Below, piece after piece: positions 8,929 through 18,878 of a stretch of DNA of 21,270 nucleotides. The notes beneath the pieces were generated by a model. It was given only the letters and a program-made list of their open reading frames with translations. It searched no databases and was not told the origin of the DNA. The stretch comes from Naegleria lovaniensis (lineage: Eukaryota > Heterolobosea > Eutetramitea > Acrasida > Naegleriidae), in assembly GCF_003324165.1 (NCBI RefSeq), contig NW_025407910.1, forward strand, positions 1 to 21,270, given 5' to 3'. A program made the translations under genes and the position numbers. The stretch's first letter is position 1; each line of letters starts with the position of its first letter.

Positions 8929-11172
8929 CTAATCAACAATTTTATAGCTCTCATGTATATTTGGTGTTCCTACTCGGAATTCTAGAGGCCCATTATACAT
9001 TAAGAGCCGATCCGCATCGTTATCCCAATTGAATAAAGCCGGTCCACAATTGTCTCCAAAAGCGTTGAGTTCGATAATTTTCACTAGTCTCTGCTCTAAA
9101 TTCAAAACAACAAAATCCACACAACAATCATCCAATGGAAGAATTTTCGAAAATTGATTGTCAAACCTCTCAACAATAATATCCTTAATTTTTTTCCATT
9201 CATCCATTGTAACTTGAGGAAAATAAGATGTACTAAAATACTGAGACATTGTAGTTATTTTTCGGTTCCTCACAAATGTTCGCACCTCCCTCCATATTGG
9301 TAAATCAGTCCATTCTCTAACCACAATTTGTATCGGCATTTCATCTGGAATGTGGCCACTTTCGGAAATGCTTTGCAACATGATTGATAAATCAACATGA
9401 GATCTATAACTTGTGCTCATTAAATTAATGAATTCCTTTCCAGAAGTTACTTTCATACATTTTTGAGCACATATTTGTGAGATGGCGGATTGATACTTGT
9501 TATTCTTGATCTTCAAGTCTCCATTTTCTTGATTTTCCATTTCCAAGTTGTATTTTTCATGAAACTCTAATACCATTTCATGGACCATTCCTTCATAGTT
9601 TTTAGCTCTAAATGCAGCGTCTTTAGGAGATCTATGACTGAGTTTCACGAATGCAGAGCCTAAAAACGTATTGCTATGAATAATTCTGTCAATTTTTTCT
9701 GATAGTCTATTAAGTGTTTCTTCATCGTCCTCATTGACAGTACTTGATCCAAAAAACCATCGCTCATACTCTTTAACAACAGCTTTCGCCTCATTAAAGG
9801 TCAAAGATAGAAATTTTGTTTTAAAAGTATGATCACCTAGCTGGGTCATCCAGTTTTTACAATCTGTCAATTCTATATAGATGGATAAACTATCTGTAAC
9901 AAATTGTTTTTTGTCTATCGTCACAAACCAATTATCATTATTGCTTGACTGTTGAGAATAATCTTGTGCCAGGTATGGGAATGGAATCATTATCTTCAAC
10001 AATGTAAAAGTTGCGTCTCTCAGTGGATAAAAATAAGAAAATAATAAATACATTATAAAAGGAAGGAACCAGTCCAACTCTAATAGCTTGGCTTTGATTG
10101 AGCATAGATCAATTAGTCTAAATTCAGAAAATATGGAAACAAAAAGGAGTATGAAATCTGTCAATAACCTGAGCTGGTCAAGGGAAGGATTAAAATAAAT
10201 GTCCAAAAATTCTTCCATGACCTGATGAATCCAAAATTGTTGTTCATGGTCATGCTTTTCTCCGGTAATTTCACACAAATGAATAAATGGTGAATTAGAG
10301 CGTGGTTTTGTGGTGATGTGCTGAATAAAACACATAACCGTGATGTTTTTCTCGTGTTCGTCTGAAAGTGAATTAATATCTCTCCAAACTTTGAGTACAT
10401 CCCCAAGATCTGACATATTATCTATAGATGTGTTTTGGTAACATTGAAACTCTCCAAGCCTGTATTTAATTGGATACTTCGGAGATGGTGTCTGAGTTTC
10501 TTCTAACGTTGATGATTGATCCAATGTGTCCTCTTCCTTGCCAAGAGACAATTCTGGAAGAAAATCGAATAAATCTCCTGTTTTTCCACTAGAATTGCTA
10601 TTGGCAACTTGTTGAAATTGGGAAGCATCAAGACTCCTTAATTCTTGGATCATTTCTTTCCATCCAGGTCTGAAAGAATACTCTCCATCTCCATCCGAGA
10701 AGTGTAATTTCATAAAATCCTTCATAAACTTTTCATAAACAATCATTTGATCCAATCCCATATGGGGAGAGATCAGTAACCGAGTCATCCAATGAAAGGC
10801 TTGATCGTTCCTGAAAAGAAAATATTTCGTTGAGCGATGATGATGGACGCAGCTAGGATGATGGTACGGGCACATTTTTTCATCATGGAAGCCTTTCCTG
10901 CAGGCAAAATAGCAATCCTCTCGAGAGGGCAGTGTAATGGAAAGACGGATCATCAGAAGATCAAGTAGTAGCTCACTCTCGGGTGCATTCTCTGACAGCA
11001 GAAATGTCTTGTAACAAACTCCCAGAAAAATAACAACACATGTTACTTCTACTAACCCATCATAGAAGAATCCATGATGAGCATGATGCACGTGTGTGTG
11101 ATTCAAAAACAAAATCACTCGTGACATTCTCACATTCACATTGGATGTATGGTTGTTTGAATCCATTGTCAT
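8929..11172 (-). CDS. CDC123/D123-family (ATP-grasp fold) protein with long N-terminal extension
   Basis: Read from ATG 11172 the protein has 747 residues; other possible starts are ATG 11166 and ATG 10953. The C-terminal 260 residues match the CDC123 family: FVKLSHRSPKDAAF (about 508-521), a VREWTDL...REVRTFV block (about 618-635) followed by SQY, CCVDFVV (about 684), and IELNAFGDNCGPALFNW (about 700-716), the family's DFNP...LFxW motif with Asp replaced by Glu. CDC123 proteins assist assembly of translation initiation factor eIF2 and have an ATP-grasp fold. Typical members are about 330-360 aa, so roughly 480 residues here are extra. That part has a His/Cys cluster (CYFACRKGF...CPYHHPSCVHHH, about 87-112) and hydrophobic helices but no domain I recognise. 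It is convergent with the preceding small gene and head-to-head with the receptor kinase. Whether it works on eIF2 or is a divergent paralogue is open. Confidence 0.8.
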   Translation of the reverse strand: MTMDSNNHTSNVNVRMSRVILFLNHTHVHHAHHGFFYDGLVEVTCVVIFLGVCYKTFLLSENAPESELLLDLLMIRLSITLPSREDCYFACRKGFHDEKMCPYHHPSCVHHHRSTKYFLFRNDQAFHWMTRLLISPHMGLDQMIVYEKFMKDFMKLHFSDGDGEYSFRPGWKEMIQELRSLDASQFQQVANSNSSGKTGDLFDFLPELSLGKEEDTLDQSSTLEETQTPSPKYPIKYRLGEFQCYQNTSIDNMSDLGDVLKVWRDINSLSDEHEKNITVMCFIQHITTKPRSNSPFIHLCEITGEKHDHEQQFWIHQVMEEFLDIYFNPSLDQLRLLTDFILLFVSIFSEFRLIDLCSIKAKLLELDWFLPFIMYLLFSYFYPLRDATFTLLKIMIPFPYLAQDYSQQSSNNDNWFVTIDKKQFVTDSLSIYIELTDCKNWMTQLGDHTFKTKFLSLTFNEAKAVVKEYERWFFGSSTVNEDDEETLNRLSEKIDRIIHSNTFLGSAFVKLSHRSPKDAAFRAKNYEGMVHEMVLEFHEKYNLEMENQENGDLKIKNNKYQSAISQICAQKCMKVTSGKEFINLMSTSYRSHVDLSIMLQSISESGHIPDEMPIQIVVREWTDLPIWREVRTFVRNRKITTMSQYFSTSYFPQVTMDEWKKIKDIIVERFDNQFSKILPLDDCCVDFVVLNLEQRLVKIIELNAFGDNCGPALFNWDNDADRLLMYNGPLEFRVGTPNIHESYKIVD

Positions 11173-14100
11173 CTGGACCACATGTCCACAAGCAACCTTA
11201 TGGATCCTCCTCCTATTCCATCATCCTTTCAAAAATTAATATTCTCCTATCGGGATTATTATACCTGATCATTTGGATGCCAATACTTTCATTATATCTT
11301 CACAGACATCAAGATACAGAAAATTATCATTTTCGAAGGTCCGTCGGCAATGATTCATGGTGGAGTAGCGGCAGTAGTAGTAACAATGTTTTTGCTTTGG
11401 TACAGTCAAATGTGGACTGGAACCAAGCAAGTGATAATGGTGGTGGACCTTTCAACAGAACCATGATGATCCATTCATCAACGACTCGTCGAAAAACAAC
11501 CTCCAAACAACAGCAACAACAACTCTCTCATTTCGCTTGTTACCGTGACAATTTTACAAATTTTGACCTTGTCTTTCATGTCGGAAATAATGAAACTGTC
11601 GAAAAAAAAGGACATTTTCACACAATGACTGGCCTCTTTCAATACATCTCATATATCATGTTGGAGGATTCAGACCAATATACATGTCTCAGGTATAACA
11701 TGACAGTTTTTATTACAAGTGATATTGTAGAAGAACTAAATCATCGAAACACAGTGTGTGGAAATACCATTCCCAGTTTTGATGCTTCAAAAAGTATTGT
11801 CAGAGTATTTATGAATATTAGAAGTGAAAATTCTGAGGACAAGAAAGTATTGCAATGTTCAAGTGATAATCCAGTATTTCTCTTTGATTCAGCAAGTATT
11901 GCATTTTTAACCTTCTCTCACATGAGTCTCAAGGAAATGATGATTCGACCTGTAACAATCACCAATTCCATAATTACGAGCTCGGTCATTCAACTGTTAC
12001 ATGGTATTGATGAAGCTGGAATTTCAGATACCAAGCTTGTAATTACTCAAACAAAAGCGTCTGAGGTTGGAATTTTAACATTACATAATGTCACCATGCA
12101 TTCTGGATCCATGTCTATAAGTAATTGTGCTAAAATTCATTTTGAATTTTTTTATTTCCGTGAAGATGTCACACTAGACGTGATACCCATTTTAAAAGTC
12201 TCAAACTCTGAGACCTTTTACGTGGCATGGTCCACATTCATATTTGGAGACTATTTTTCTATTCAAATGGAAGCAGTCATTGAGGCAATATTTTTCAGCT
12301 GTAAATTTGATTTTATTCATTCACCGAATTCTCCTTTAATTTCTTCATCCGAGTATGGAATGGTGGGAAATTTATTATTTAGGTTTTATTTAATTGGGTG
12401 TTCTTTCAACAACAGAAATCATGATCATGGATGGCTCAAGATCATTAGTGCAGGAGTGACAAATATTGAAAATGTCCATGTTGCAAATAATACGTGCAGC
12501 AAGGCTGAAGGAATTTTTTATTTTTATTTATGCCAAACCATTTACATATCAGATTCCTTATTCACGAATAATACGGCCAAGCACAGTGGTAGTTTGTTAT
12601 TCCTAAGCTCTAAAACGTTCCATGTTTTGAATACTAAATTTATTGACAATAACTCTGTAAAAAGTGGTGGAGCAGTGACCGTGCTAGAATGTCACAATTC
12701 TGCACAATTAACATTTAAGAGGACGTTATTCATTCGTAACGCGGCAAATAATGGAAATGGAGGAGGCATTGCTATCATTGATACGAAATCATTTGTCATC
12801 ATTTCAGATGTAATCATGTCACAGAATAGAGCTACTCTTGGAGGTGGTGCTATTTATTGCAACAATGTCACCTACCTCTACATTTCGAAATCTCAATTTG
12901 ATTACAATGTTGCTCATCACCATGACAATGACGAAAAGTGTATCACAACGTCATTTTTATCAGGTGGAAGCGGAGGAGCCATGTCTTTGTTTCAAACCCC
13001 TTTGGAAATGACTGACGTCAAACTGATAGCAAATAAGGCAACTAGGGGTGGAGCACTTTTTGCAACTTCTAAAGCCCTGATGTACGTTACTGAATTTACA
13101 AATAATGTGGCATTGGTTGCAGGAGGTGCATGTTTCTTTGTCAAAAATTCCTCACAAGTATATCAATGGGACGTATTCATGCAAAACAATCAGGCCACAG
13201 TTTATGGACAAAATACTGCAACTCCCATCTCCACTTTTTCTCAAGAGGTGCTGGAACCAATGGCGAACAATGGGAAACTAGTGTTGTATCCTGGAGCAAC
13301 ATTGGTGTTAAAATTTACGGACATGTACGACCGTAACAATAATTTCATACCGATCATGTATGAATGTCCAATATCCTCCATTTCAGATAGCCGTTTTTAT
13401 CTTGTGAGCAATAATTCACATTTTGAAAGTAATGTGATTTATTTCACATTAAGGATTGCGAGTCGTGTTGAAATTAATATAGATGAACATCCTGTTGATA
13501 CTGAAATTTTGATCAGTTTCACAGAATCAGAAACGACTAATATCAGCGTGACCATTGGCCCTTGTCCCATGGATTATATCATTAATGATGGACAGTGTGA
13601 AATGGGGTTTCCACTTTCCAAAGTCATTCCTGGAATAGTTGTTGGCTCCATTCTACTCTTATTGGTTGGAATTATATTAGGTTCATGTATGTGCTCTGCA
13701 TGTGCTTTCAGTGTTTGGAGAATTTTTAAAAACGCCAGAAGCTTGTACGTGAGACAACAGTCAGAAAGGGAAATTGAAGAAAAATTACTCAATTACGATG
13801 TTTCATTCTCTCATTATGGATCTCTAAATTCTGATACATCTTCTACCATTGAAAAGAATACTCATTATGTCATTCCTGTGACTGAGTTGAAAATTGAAAA
13901 GAAAATTGGAGAAGGAGCAAGTGGAAGGTTTGTAATTGAATGTTGTTTGAGAAACAGATGAATTCCAAAACTATTCTACAAAATTAGTGTGTACAAAGCA
14001 AAATATAACATGATGGATGTTGCAGTGAAAACGATCATTAGGAAAGATGATACTCATCAAGATTTTGAAAAAGAAGTAATGCTACTGGTTAAGCTTAGAC

Positions 14101-15144
14101 ATCCAAACATTATTTGTTTTTATGGAATTTGTATTTCAGAAAGCCAACTCTGTATTGTGGTCGAGTTAGGTCAAAATGGAAGTTTAGAACAAATGATAAA
14201 AGATATACGAAAAGGAAAAATTAAGAAGAAGTTTAGGGACAAACTCAAAATATTGATTGGTGTTGCAAATGGAATGAAATATTTGCACGGACTGCAACCT
14301 CACTATTTAATCCATAGAGATTTGAAACCTGCTAATATTATTTTAGATCAATCCTACACACCAAAGGTATGTCTACAAAAATGTTGATCATGAAACATGT
14401 CATATTGATCGATCAATATTTGTATTTAAGGTTTGTGACTTTGGGTAAGTGTCTATTTTCATTATCAAGACTTGTTGTACATTGACCATTATAATGAATA
14501 CTAAAGATTGAGTCGTGTTGTATCCATGAATACACAAACAAATTCCTTGACAGGAAATGTTGGTACCCTACTCTACATGTAAGTCTTCTTTTTTCATTGA
14601 ATTCAATCTTTTAATTTTTACACACACTTCATGAAAAGGAGTCCTGTAAGTGTTGAAACTCACCATTAATGAACTGCTATAACAACAATTTCTTTAATAA
14701 TGATAGGAATTAATCTTGGAAGAAGATTCTGAAACGAACAAGCTTGCACGAGAAAATGCAACAAAAATTGATGTCTACTCCTATGCCATTATCATGTACG
14801 AATTATTCTTTGAGGAAACTCCTTACTGGAATGAAGATAGTGAAAAAATTAATTACTTTCATCATTGCAATAGCGATCAAAAGAAAGTGAAAGCATTCAA
14901 TCTTTTATATCAAGTTGCTAATCATGAAAAACGTCCTCTCATTCCATTCAAAGATCATGAAGAAATGAAACAGTGGTGTGAAAAATTTATGGTCCATGAC
15001 AACACTTCTAATGAAGACGTGTTCATTGGAGTGGACATGTATGTGAAACTCATGCAACAATGTTGGTCCTCAAATCCCACAGAAAGACCTTCATTCGAGA
15101 GAATTATGCACAAGTTGACAGAGATTTATAATTTGGAATTTTAG
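11040..15144 (+). CDS. Receptor-like TKL protein kinase with PMP-like beta-helix ectodomain
   Basis: Six exons: 11040-13927, 13988-14366, 14431-14444, 14507-14578, 14639-14645 and 14707-15144, giving 1265 residues in one frame. ATG 11145 is an alternative start (1230 residues), favoured by the overlap with the neighbouring gene. Near the N-terminus is a hydrophobic signal/anchor segment (LSGLLYLIIWMPILSLYL). The ectodomain contains N-glycosylation sequons and repeated strands of the type NNTAKHSGSLLF, NNSVKSGGAVTV, NRATLGGGAIYC and NKATRGGALFA (about residues 500-700), like chlamydial PMP/right-handed beta-helix repeats. One membrane helix follows (about 861-885). The kinase has a GEGASGSVYKA loop, VAVK, HRDLKPANI, CDFG, MSPE, DVYSYAIIMYE and CW...P.ERPSF, so all catalytic residues are present and it is TKL-like. 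Probably a surface receptor; the ligand is unknown. Confidence 0.93.
13928..13987 (+). other. Kinase gene intron 1 (60 nt)
   Basis: GTTTGT donor and TTAG acceptor. It splits an AG|T serine codon inside the glycine-rich loop; splicing gives GEGASGS followed by VYKAKY, whereas read-through gives an early stop at 13961. Confidence 0.9.
14367..14430 (+). other. Kinase gene intron 2 (64 nt)
   Basis: GTATGT donor and TTTAAG acceptor, phase 0, between ...SYTPK and VCDFG. Confidence 0.9.
14431..14444 (+). other. 14-nt exon encoding the DFG motif
   Basis: GTTTGTGACTTTGG lies between an AAG acceptor and a GTAAGT donor. It encodes VCDF plus two bases of the Gly codon, the Mg-binding motif of the kinase. 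Confidence 0.9.
14445..14506 (+). other. Kinase gene intron 3 (62 nt)
   Basis: GTAAGT donor and TAAAG acceptor, splitting the Gly codon of DFG (GG|A). The next exon (14507-14578) encodes the activation segment LSRVVS...GNVGTLLY. Confidence 0.9.
14579..14638 (+). other. Kinase gene intron 4 (60 nt)
   Basis: GTAAGT donor after CTACAT and GAAAAG acceptor before the 7-nt microexon. Confidence 0.85.
14639..14645 (+). other. 7-nt microexon encoding part of the kinase APE-type motif
   Basis: GAGTCCT is preceded by AG and followed by GTAAGT. It completes ATG and supplies Ser-Pro, giving GTLLYMSPELIL across three exons, the expected TKL sequence after the activation loop. Skipping it gives AT|G AAT TAA, an immediate stop. 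Confidence 0.9.
14646..14706 (+). other. Kinase gene intron 5 (61 nt)
   Basis: GTAAGT donor directly after the microexon and GATAG acceptor before GAATTAATC, phase 0. Confidence 0.85.
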
Positions 15145-15245
15145 AAGAAGTGTTTGCGTGCCAATACCTTCAATACCAGCTGTTCAAATATTTGTTAAAA
15201 AAAAGATAAAAAAAATTCCTTCTTTTATCATACATTCAATCGGCC

Positions 15246-16553
15246 ATGTCCTCTTCAACGAGCAGTAGTAGTAGCGGCAACAACATGAGTAGCTACTCAA
15301 GTGCAGACAATTATTTACACCTCCTTACATCTGTAAATCCAACCGATTTCATCTGCACATCGGAACGTGCTTCTCAAATTGTAAAATTATTTTCGGAACA
15401 CTATCTACCACTTCCCTTCTCCTCCAATGAAGACAAGTCTGATCTAACAGAAGAAACCACTCTAATCCTGCTTGTTCCATATTTTATTGGTTTGGCAACA
15501 TTACAAATTAGGCAAGAACGAAGTCCTAATCAACCCTTCGATATGGAAGCACACAAAAGGATTCGGACTATTCAACTGAAACAAGCCAAACAGCAATTTA
15601 TCCATTTTTTAAATTTAGTGGTACAATATGAACAACTGAATGATGAATATTTATCTTGGGTTCTTCCTTTCACAATGCATGATGATGACGAGGAGGAGTT
15701 ACAACAAGTCAAGAAAAAACAAGACGAATTTCAAAAATTAATGAGTGACAGAAATCAAATGATACTGAGAATGAAATCAAAAACCTTTCTCGAGAATAAT
15801 TTATTTTTAAATTGTGAAGCATTATCAGATATGGAAATTTCAAATTTATTGACGGAGCAAACAGATGAAATCACCAATGAACACAAGCATCAAGTTTCTG
15901 ATAAAATCAAAAAAAGAATGCTTCCTATCAGAGAATACATTCAATTTTGCGTATTGGACACTATTGAACAGCTTTCATCCATCAACAGAGAAGAACAAAT
16001 GCTAGCGGCTACATCACAGGCCCAACAACAACTTAACAGACCATCACAACAAGTCAATAGCAGTGGTAGTAGTGGAATTTCACACCTTAAAGCAACTTCT
16101 ATCAATGATATTTTGTCCAATAGGTCACAACTTTCGCAAATGGGGTACAACATGGTACTTTTACCGAATGCCTCAAGTGATAAAGCCCAGAAGCAACACA
16201 AGCAAGGAAATAATTATTTACAACGTACTGCCGCTTCAAATTCGGCGTCACAAGGTGTGGCTAGCTCTGCATTCAGCTCATACAATACACAAAGAACAAT
16301 CCGAGAGAACATGAAGGATAAGGTTTTCGGTAGCTATGTTCCACCTCCAACCATGTCCATTGAAGAATTCGCTAGACAAGAAATGGAAGAGCTACATCAA
16401 AGACATGAACGAGAAAAACTGCAAGCTCAACAACAAACCAAAAAGAAGGAAGACGACGAAACAGAAGAGGATGAAGAAGAGCTCAAGAAAAAGAGAGCAT
16501 GGGATGACTGGAAAGATGATCATGTCAAAGGATCTGGTAATATGAGAGATTAA
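15246..16553 (+). CDS. TAP42/IGBP1 (alpha4) family PP2A-associated regulator
   Basis: A 435-aa intronless frame from ATG 15246. The N-terminal half after a Ser-rich start is helical and contains LTEETTLILLVPYFIGLATLQIRQ-type sequence, corresponding to the TPR-like helical bundle that binds PP2A-family catalytic subunits. The C-terminus is diagnostic: PTMSIEEFARQEMEEL (about residues 366-380), a Lys/Glu/Asp-rich linker, then RAWDDWKDDHVKGSGN, matching the family's RxWDDWKDxxPxGxGN ending. Length is close to the 340-400 aa norm, with an extra Gln/Ser-rich loop at about 265-340. TAP42/alpha4 stabilises free PP2A, PP4 and PP6 catalytic subunits and acts in TOR signalling in yeast and animals. It starts about 100 bp after the receptor kinase and converges on the next gene with only 28 bp between stop codons. 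Confidence 0.92.
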   Translation: MSSSTSSSSSGNNMSSYSSADNYLHLLTSVNPTDFICTSERASQIVKLFSEHYLPLPFSSNEDKSDLTEETTLILLVPYFIGLATLQIRQERSPNQPFDMEAHKRIRTIQLKQAKQQFIHFLNLVVQYEQLNDEYLSWVLPFTMHDDDEEELQQVKKKQDEFQKLMSDRNQMILRMKSKTFLENNLFLNCEALSDMEISNLLTEQTDEITNEHKHQVSDKIKKRMLPIREYIQFCVLDTIEQLSSINREEQMLAATSQAQQQLNRPSQQVNSSGSSGISHLKATSINDILSNRSQLSQMGYNMVLLPNASSDKAQKQHKQGNNYLQRTAASNSASQGVASSAFSSYNTQRTIRENMKDKVFGSYVPPPTMSIEEFARQEMEELHQRHEREKLQAQQQTKKKEDDETEEDEEELKKKRAWDDWKDDHVKGSGNMRD

Positions 16554-16581
16554 AATAACTTGTTCTATTCTGTGTGTCAAC

Positions 16582-18194
16582 TTAATTCTCAATCTGACTT
16601 TTAGGTTCTGATTGAATAGAATATGGATCGATCCATTGAATTTCACATTTAAGCATTGGTTCGTCACAAACAAAGCACTCACTTGGGAAAGAAAGCTGAA
16701 CTTCAGAGTCTTGTTGAGGGATGATACTCTCTTGTGCAACTTGCACGCTAGAAGAAACAATTGATAGAGGCTGAAAATGGTCACACGAAAAGTAAATGAG
16801 GTTGCTTGAATACGTGGAATCGTGAGTGTAATTGGAAATGAATTTAAATTCATCTCCGGTAATAATTCTGTAAGGACTAGTAAACCCAAATCTACTAGTG
16901 ATAAACTTGTGAAGAATTGTGTCCTTGTTGTTGACGCCAATGTTTCCACAAAGTGTTATTCCAAGTCTTAGTTTAGGTTGCTGTTGTACTCGGGTAGCAA
17001 TGTAATTTGTAAAACATTTAAATATGGCAACCAATTGGGTAAGCAAAAATTTGGTTTCCAGGTCAAAATTCTTTTCTAATTGAATCCTTTCGTCAACATC
17101 TGAAAGTGAATGCAAAGCAAAGTTAATGACCAAGACATTCAACTGATCGAACAAAATTTGCGACCGTAATCTTGTAGTCCTTCTATCCTCCAGTAACTCA
17201 TGATTAAACACTTTTAACAGCTCTGCATTGTCCTTCATTTCAAACTCGGCTATGCTGCAGAGAGACGGCAGAGTATTGTTTCGAATCTTTTCTTGTTGAG
17301 TTTCACATAGCAGTTTCAGTTGTGTAATGTCAACTTCTTCATTCGAGGACTCCCCAAAATTTCTTAAAGTTTGTTGCAGTGTTTTAAAAACAGAATCATC
17401 ATATTCAAGCTCAACAACTTTTGTATCTGCAAATCTGCTAAACTTGCTTCTCTTGTAAAAAATACAATTTCCAGCATTGGAGCTATCTAGAATGTGGATA
17501 CATTTGAATAGCCAATTTTTGAGAGATCTAAATTCCAGTCGTTATATTCCGTGAGTGTGACATTTTGCAGAGACAGCATGTCAATATCTGACTGAATGAT
17601 TTCTCTATAAATCAATCTCTTTCTATAAATTGAGTATGAAATAAAGTCCAAGTCTGGTAGTGTACGATTTTTTACGCCTCTATAATCCAACGTATAGCTT
17701 CCAACAGAAAAAACAAAATCTGGTTTGTAATATGTCAATAAAAGTCTCGTCTTTTGTCTGTAATCCAAGATATTTTCATCCATAGTCGAAATAATTGTTC
17801 TGCGTGGTATAGATGTTGGCATTTGAATTACTGGTTTTGTTATAATGTCTTTACAAAAACATTTTCCTGTCTTTAAATAAAATTCGTCATCAAATAGCAC
17901 TACTCTTAACCGTAGTCTATAATTTAAATCATCACTTGTGGGAACATAGCTTAAACCATTGTACAAGGAAATGCTACTTGTTTCATCTTTTTTGTATGTT
18001 TTTGTGGGATCGCTATTTGTTTCTCGGAACCATTCAATGATACAAGTTCCCAAATTTTTAATATACAAGGTCGGAGCCATGTCTACTCCAACGATCGGTG
18101 TAGGAAATTCAAAGGATATTTTGATAATGTCTTTCTCTTCCAAGAAGGAAATGGATCGTTGCTGAAACTGTTGTGCAGAATTTGAATTGCCCAT
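16582..18194 (-). CDS. PDE12/CCR4-type EEP-fold protein, catalytically degenerate, with one frameshift
   Basis: The first part reads from ATG 18194 to a stop at 17487-17489; the second continues in another frame from about 17500 to the stop at 16582-16584. Joined they give about 535 residues, close to PDE12 (about 600). PDE12-like features: IYRKRLIYREIIQSDIDML before LQNV (family LQEV, catalytic Glu), GNCIFYKRSKF (family GCAIFxKxSKF), LGITLCGNIGVNN (family CGDFN) and CDHFQPL (family SDHxxL). The metal-binding Glu, Asp and Asn are changed to Asn, Asn and Gly; only the His of the last motif is kept, and the NTHLY motif is not recognisable. Activity is therefore unlikely. MGNSNS at the start fits N-myristoylation. 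The frameshift lies between about 17490 and 17545; no usable intron spans it. It may be a pseudo-enzyme with a sequence error, or a decaying gene. Confidence 0.78.
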
Positions 18195-18878
18195 GTTGAT
18201 ATCGCAATTTAGTAAAAGAGATAAATTAAAATAGATGATGCGGAAATTGTTGTCAATAACAATATCGGGTTTGCCTCCTTTGAAGTAGGAGTCCAATGTA
18301 CAAATGACAACTTTGTTGAATTGTTGTTTCAGAAGAGAACACCAGGTGCTACCCAGCGAGAGCAGATTTGCTGTCAATGATGTGATTATTTTTTTCAAAA
18401 TTTTTATTTGAATTGTTGTTCAATAGTTTTCAAATTCCGTTATCCACCCGCATTGGAATAACATGATGCTATTCGGTCCAATTTAAACATGTTTCAAAGA
18501 GCACGTTCTCAAAGAAAATACAACATTGAGTGCAGTCCGTATGATTCTTTAAACTTTAAGCCTCAAATACGTTTATCAACTATTTAATTGGATGGCATGA
18601 GTCGTTGCGCTGTCTATCATAAATGTTGAAAACAACCAGTTCGTGGTGGAAAAGATTTTGTTGTAATAATTTTCAAAATTGTTTTTTAATTTGAAGCACA
18701 ATTTGGATTGTCTAAGAAGACAATGGCTAGGGAAGCATCAGATTATTACTTGTTTTAGATCACTGTACAATATTATTTTCACTCTAGAATGTCATTCGAA
18801 TGACTGTCAGATATTGTTGTTGTATTCTTGATCTTTGATACAATAATTAAATTATGAATAATGATTCTACGTTTGAAA
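18195..18878. other. Intergenic region upstream of the PDE12-like gene
   Basis: Between the start of the PDE12-like gene and the stop of the 99-aa gene, both on the minus strand. The first 204 bases stay open in the frame of the PDE12-like gene but contain no ATG, so they may be 5' UTR or, less likely, part of an upstream exon. The rest is AT-rich with no reading frame, RNA gene or repeat that I can support. Confidence 0.4.

Noticed and set aside
16392-16949. Minus-strand 185-aa frame across the TAP42 and PDE12-like 3' ends
   Set aside because: It overlaps two well-supported genes in other frames and has no recognisable motif.
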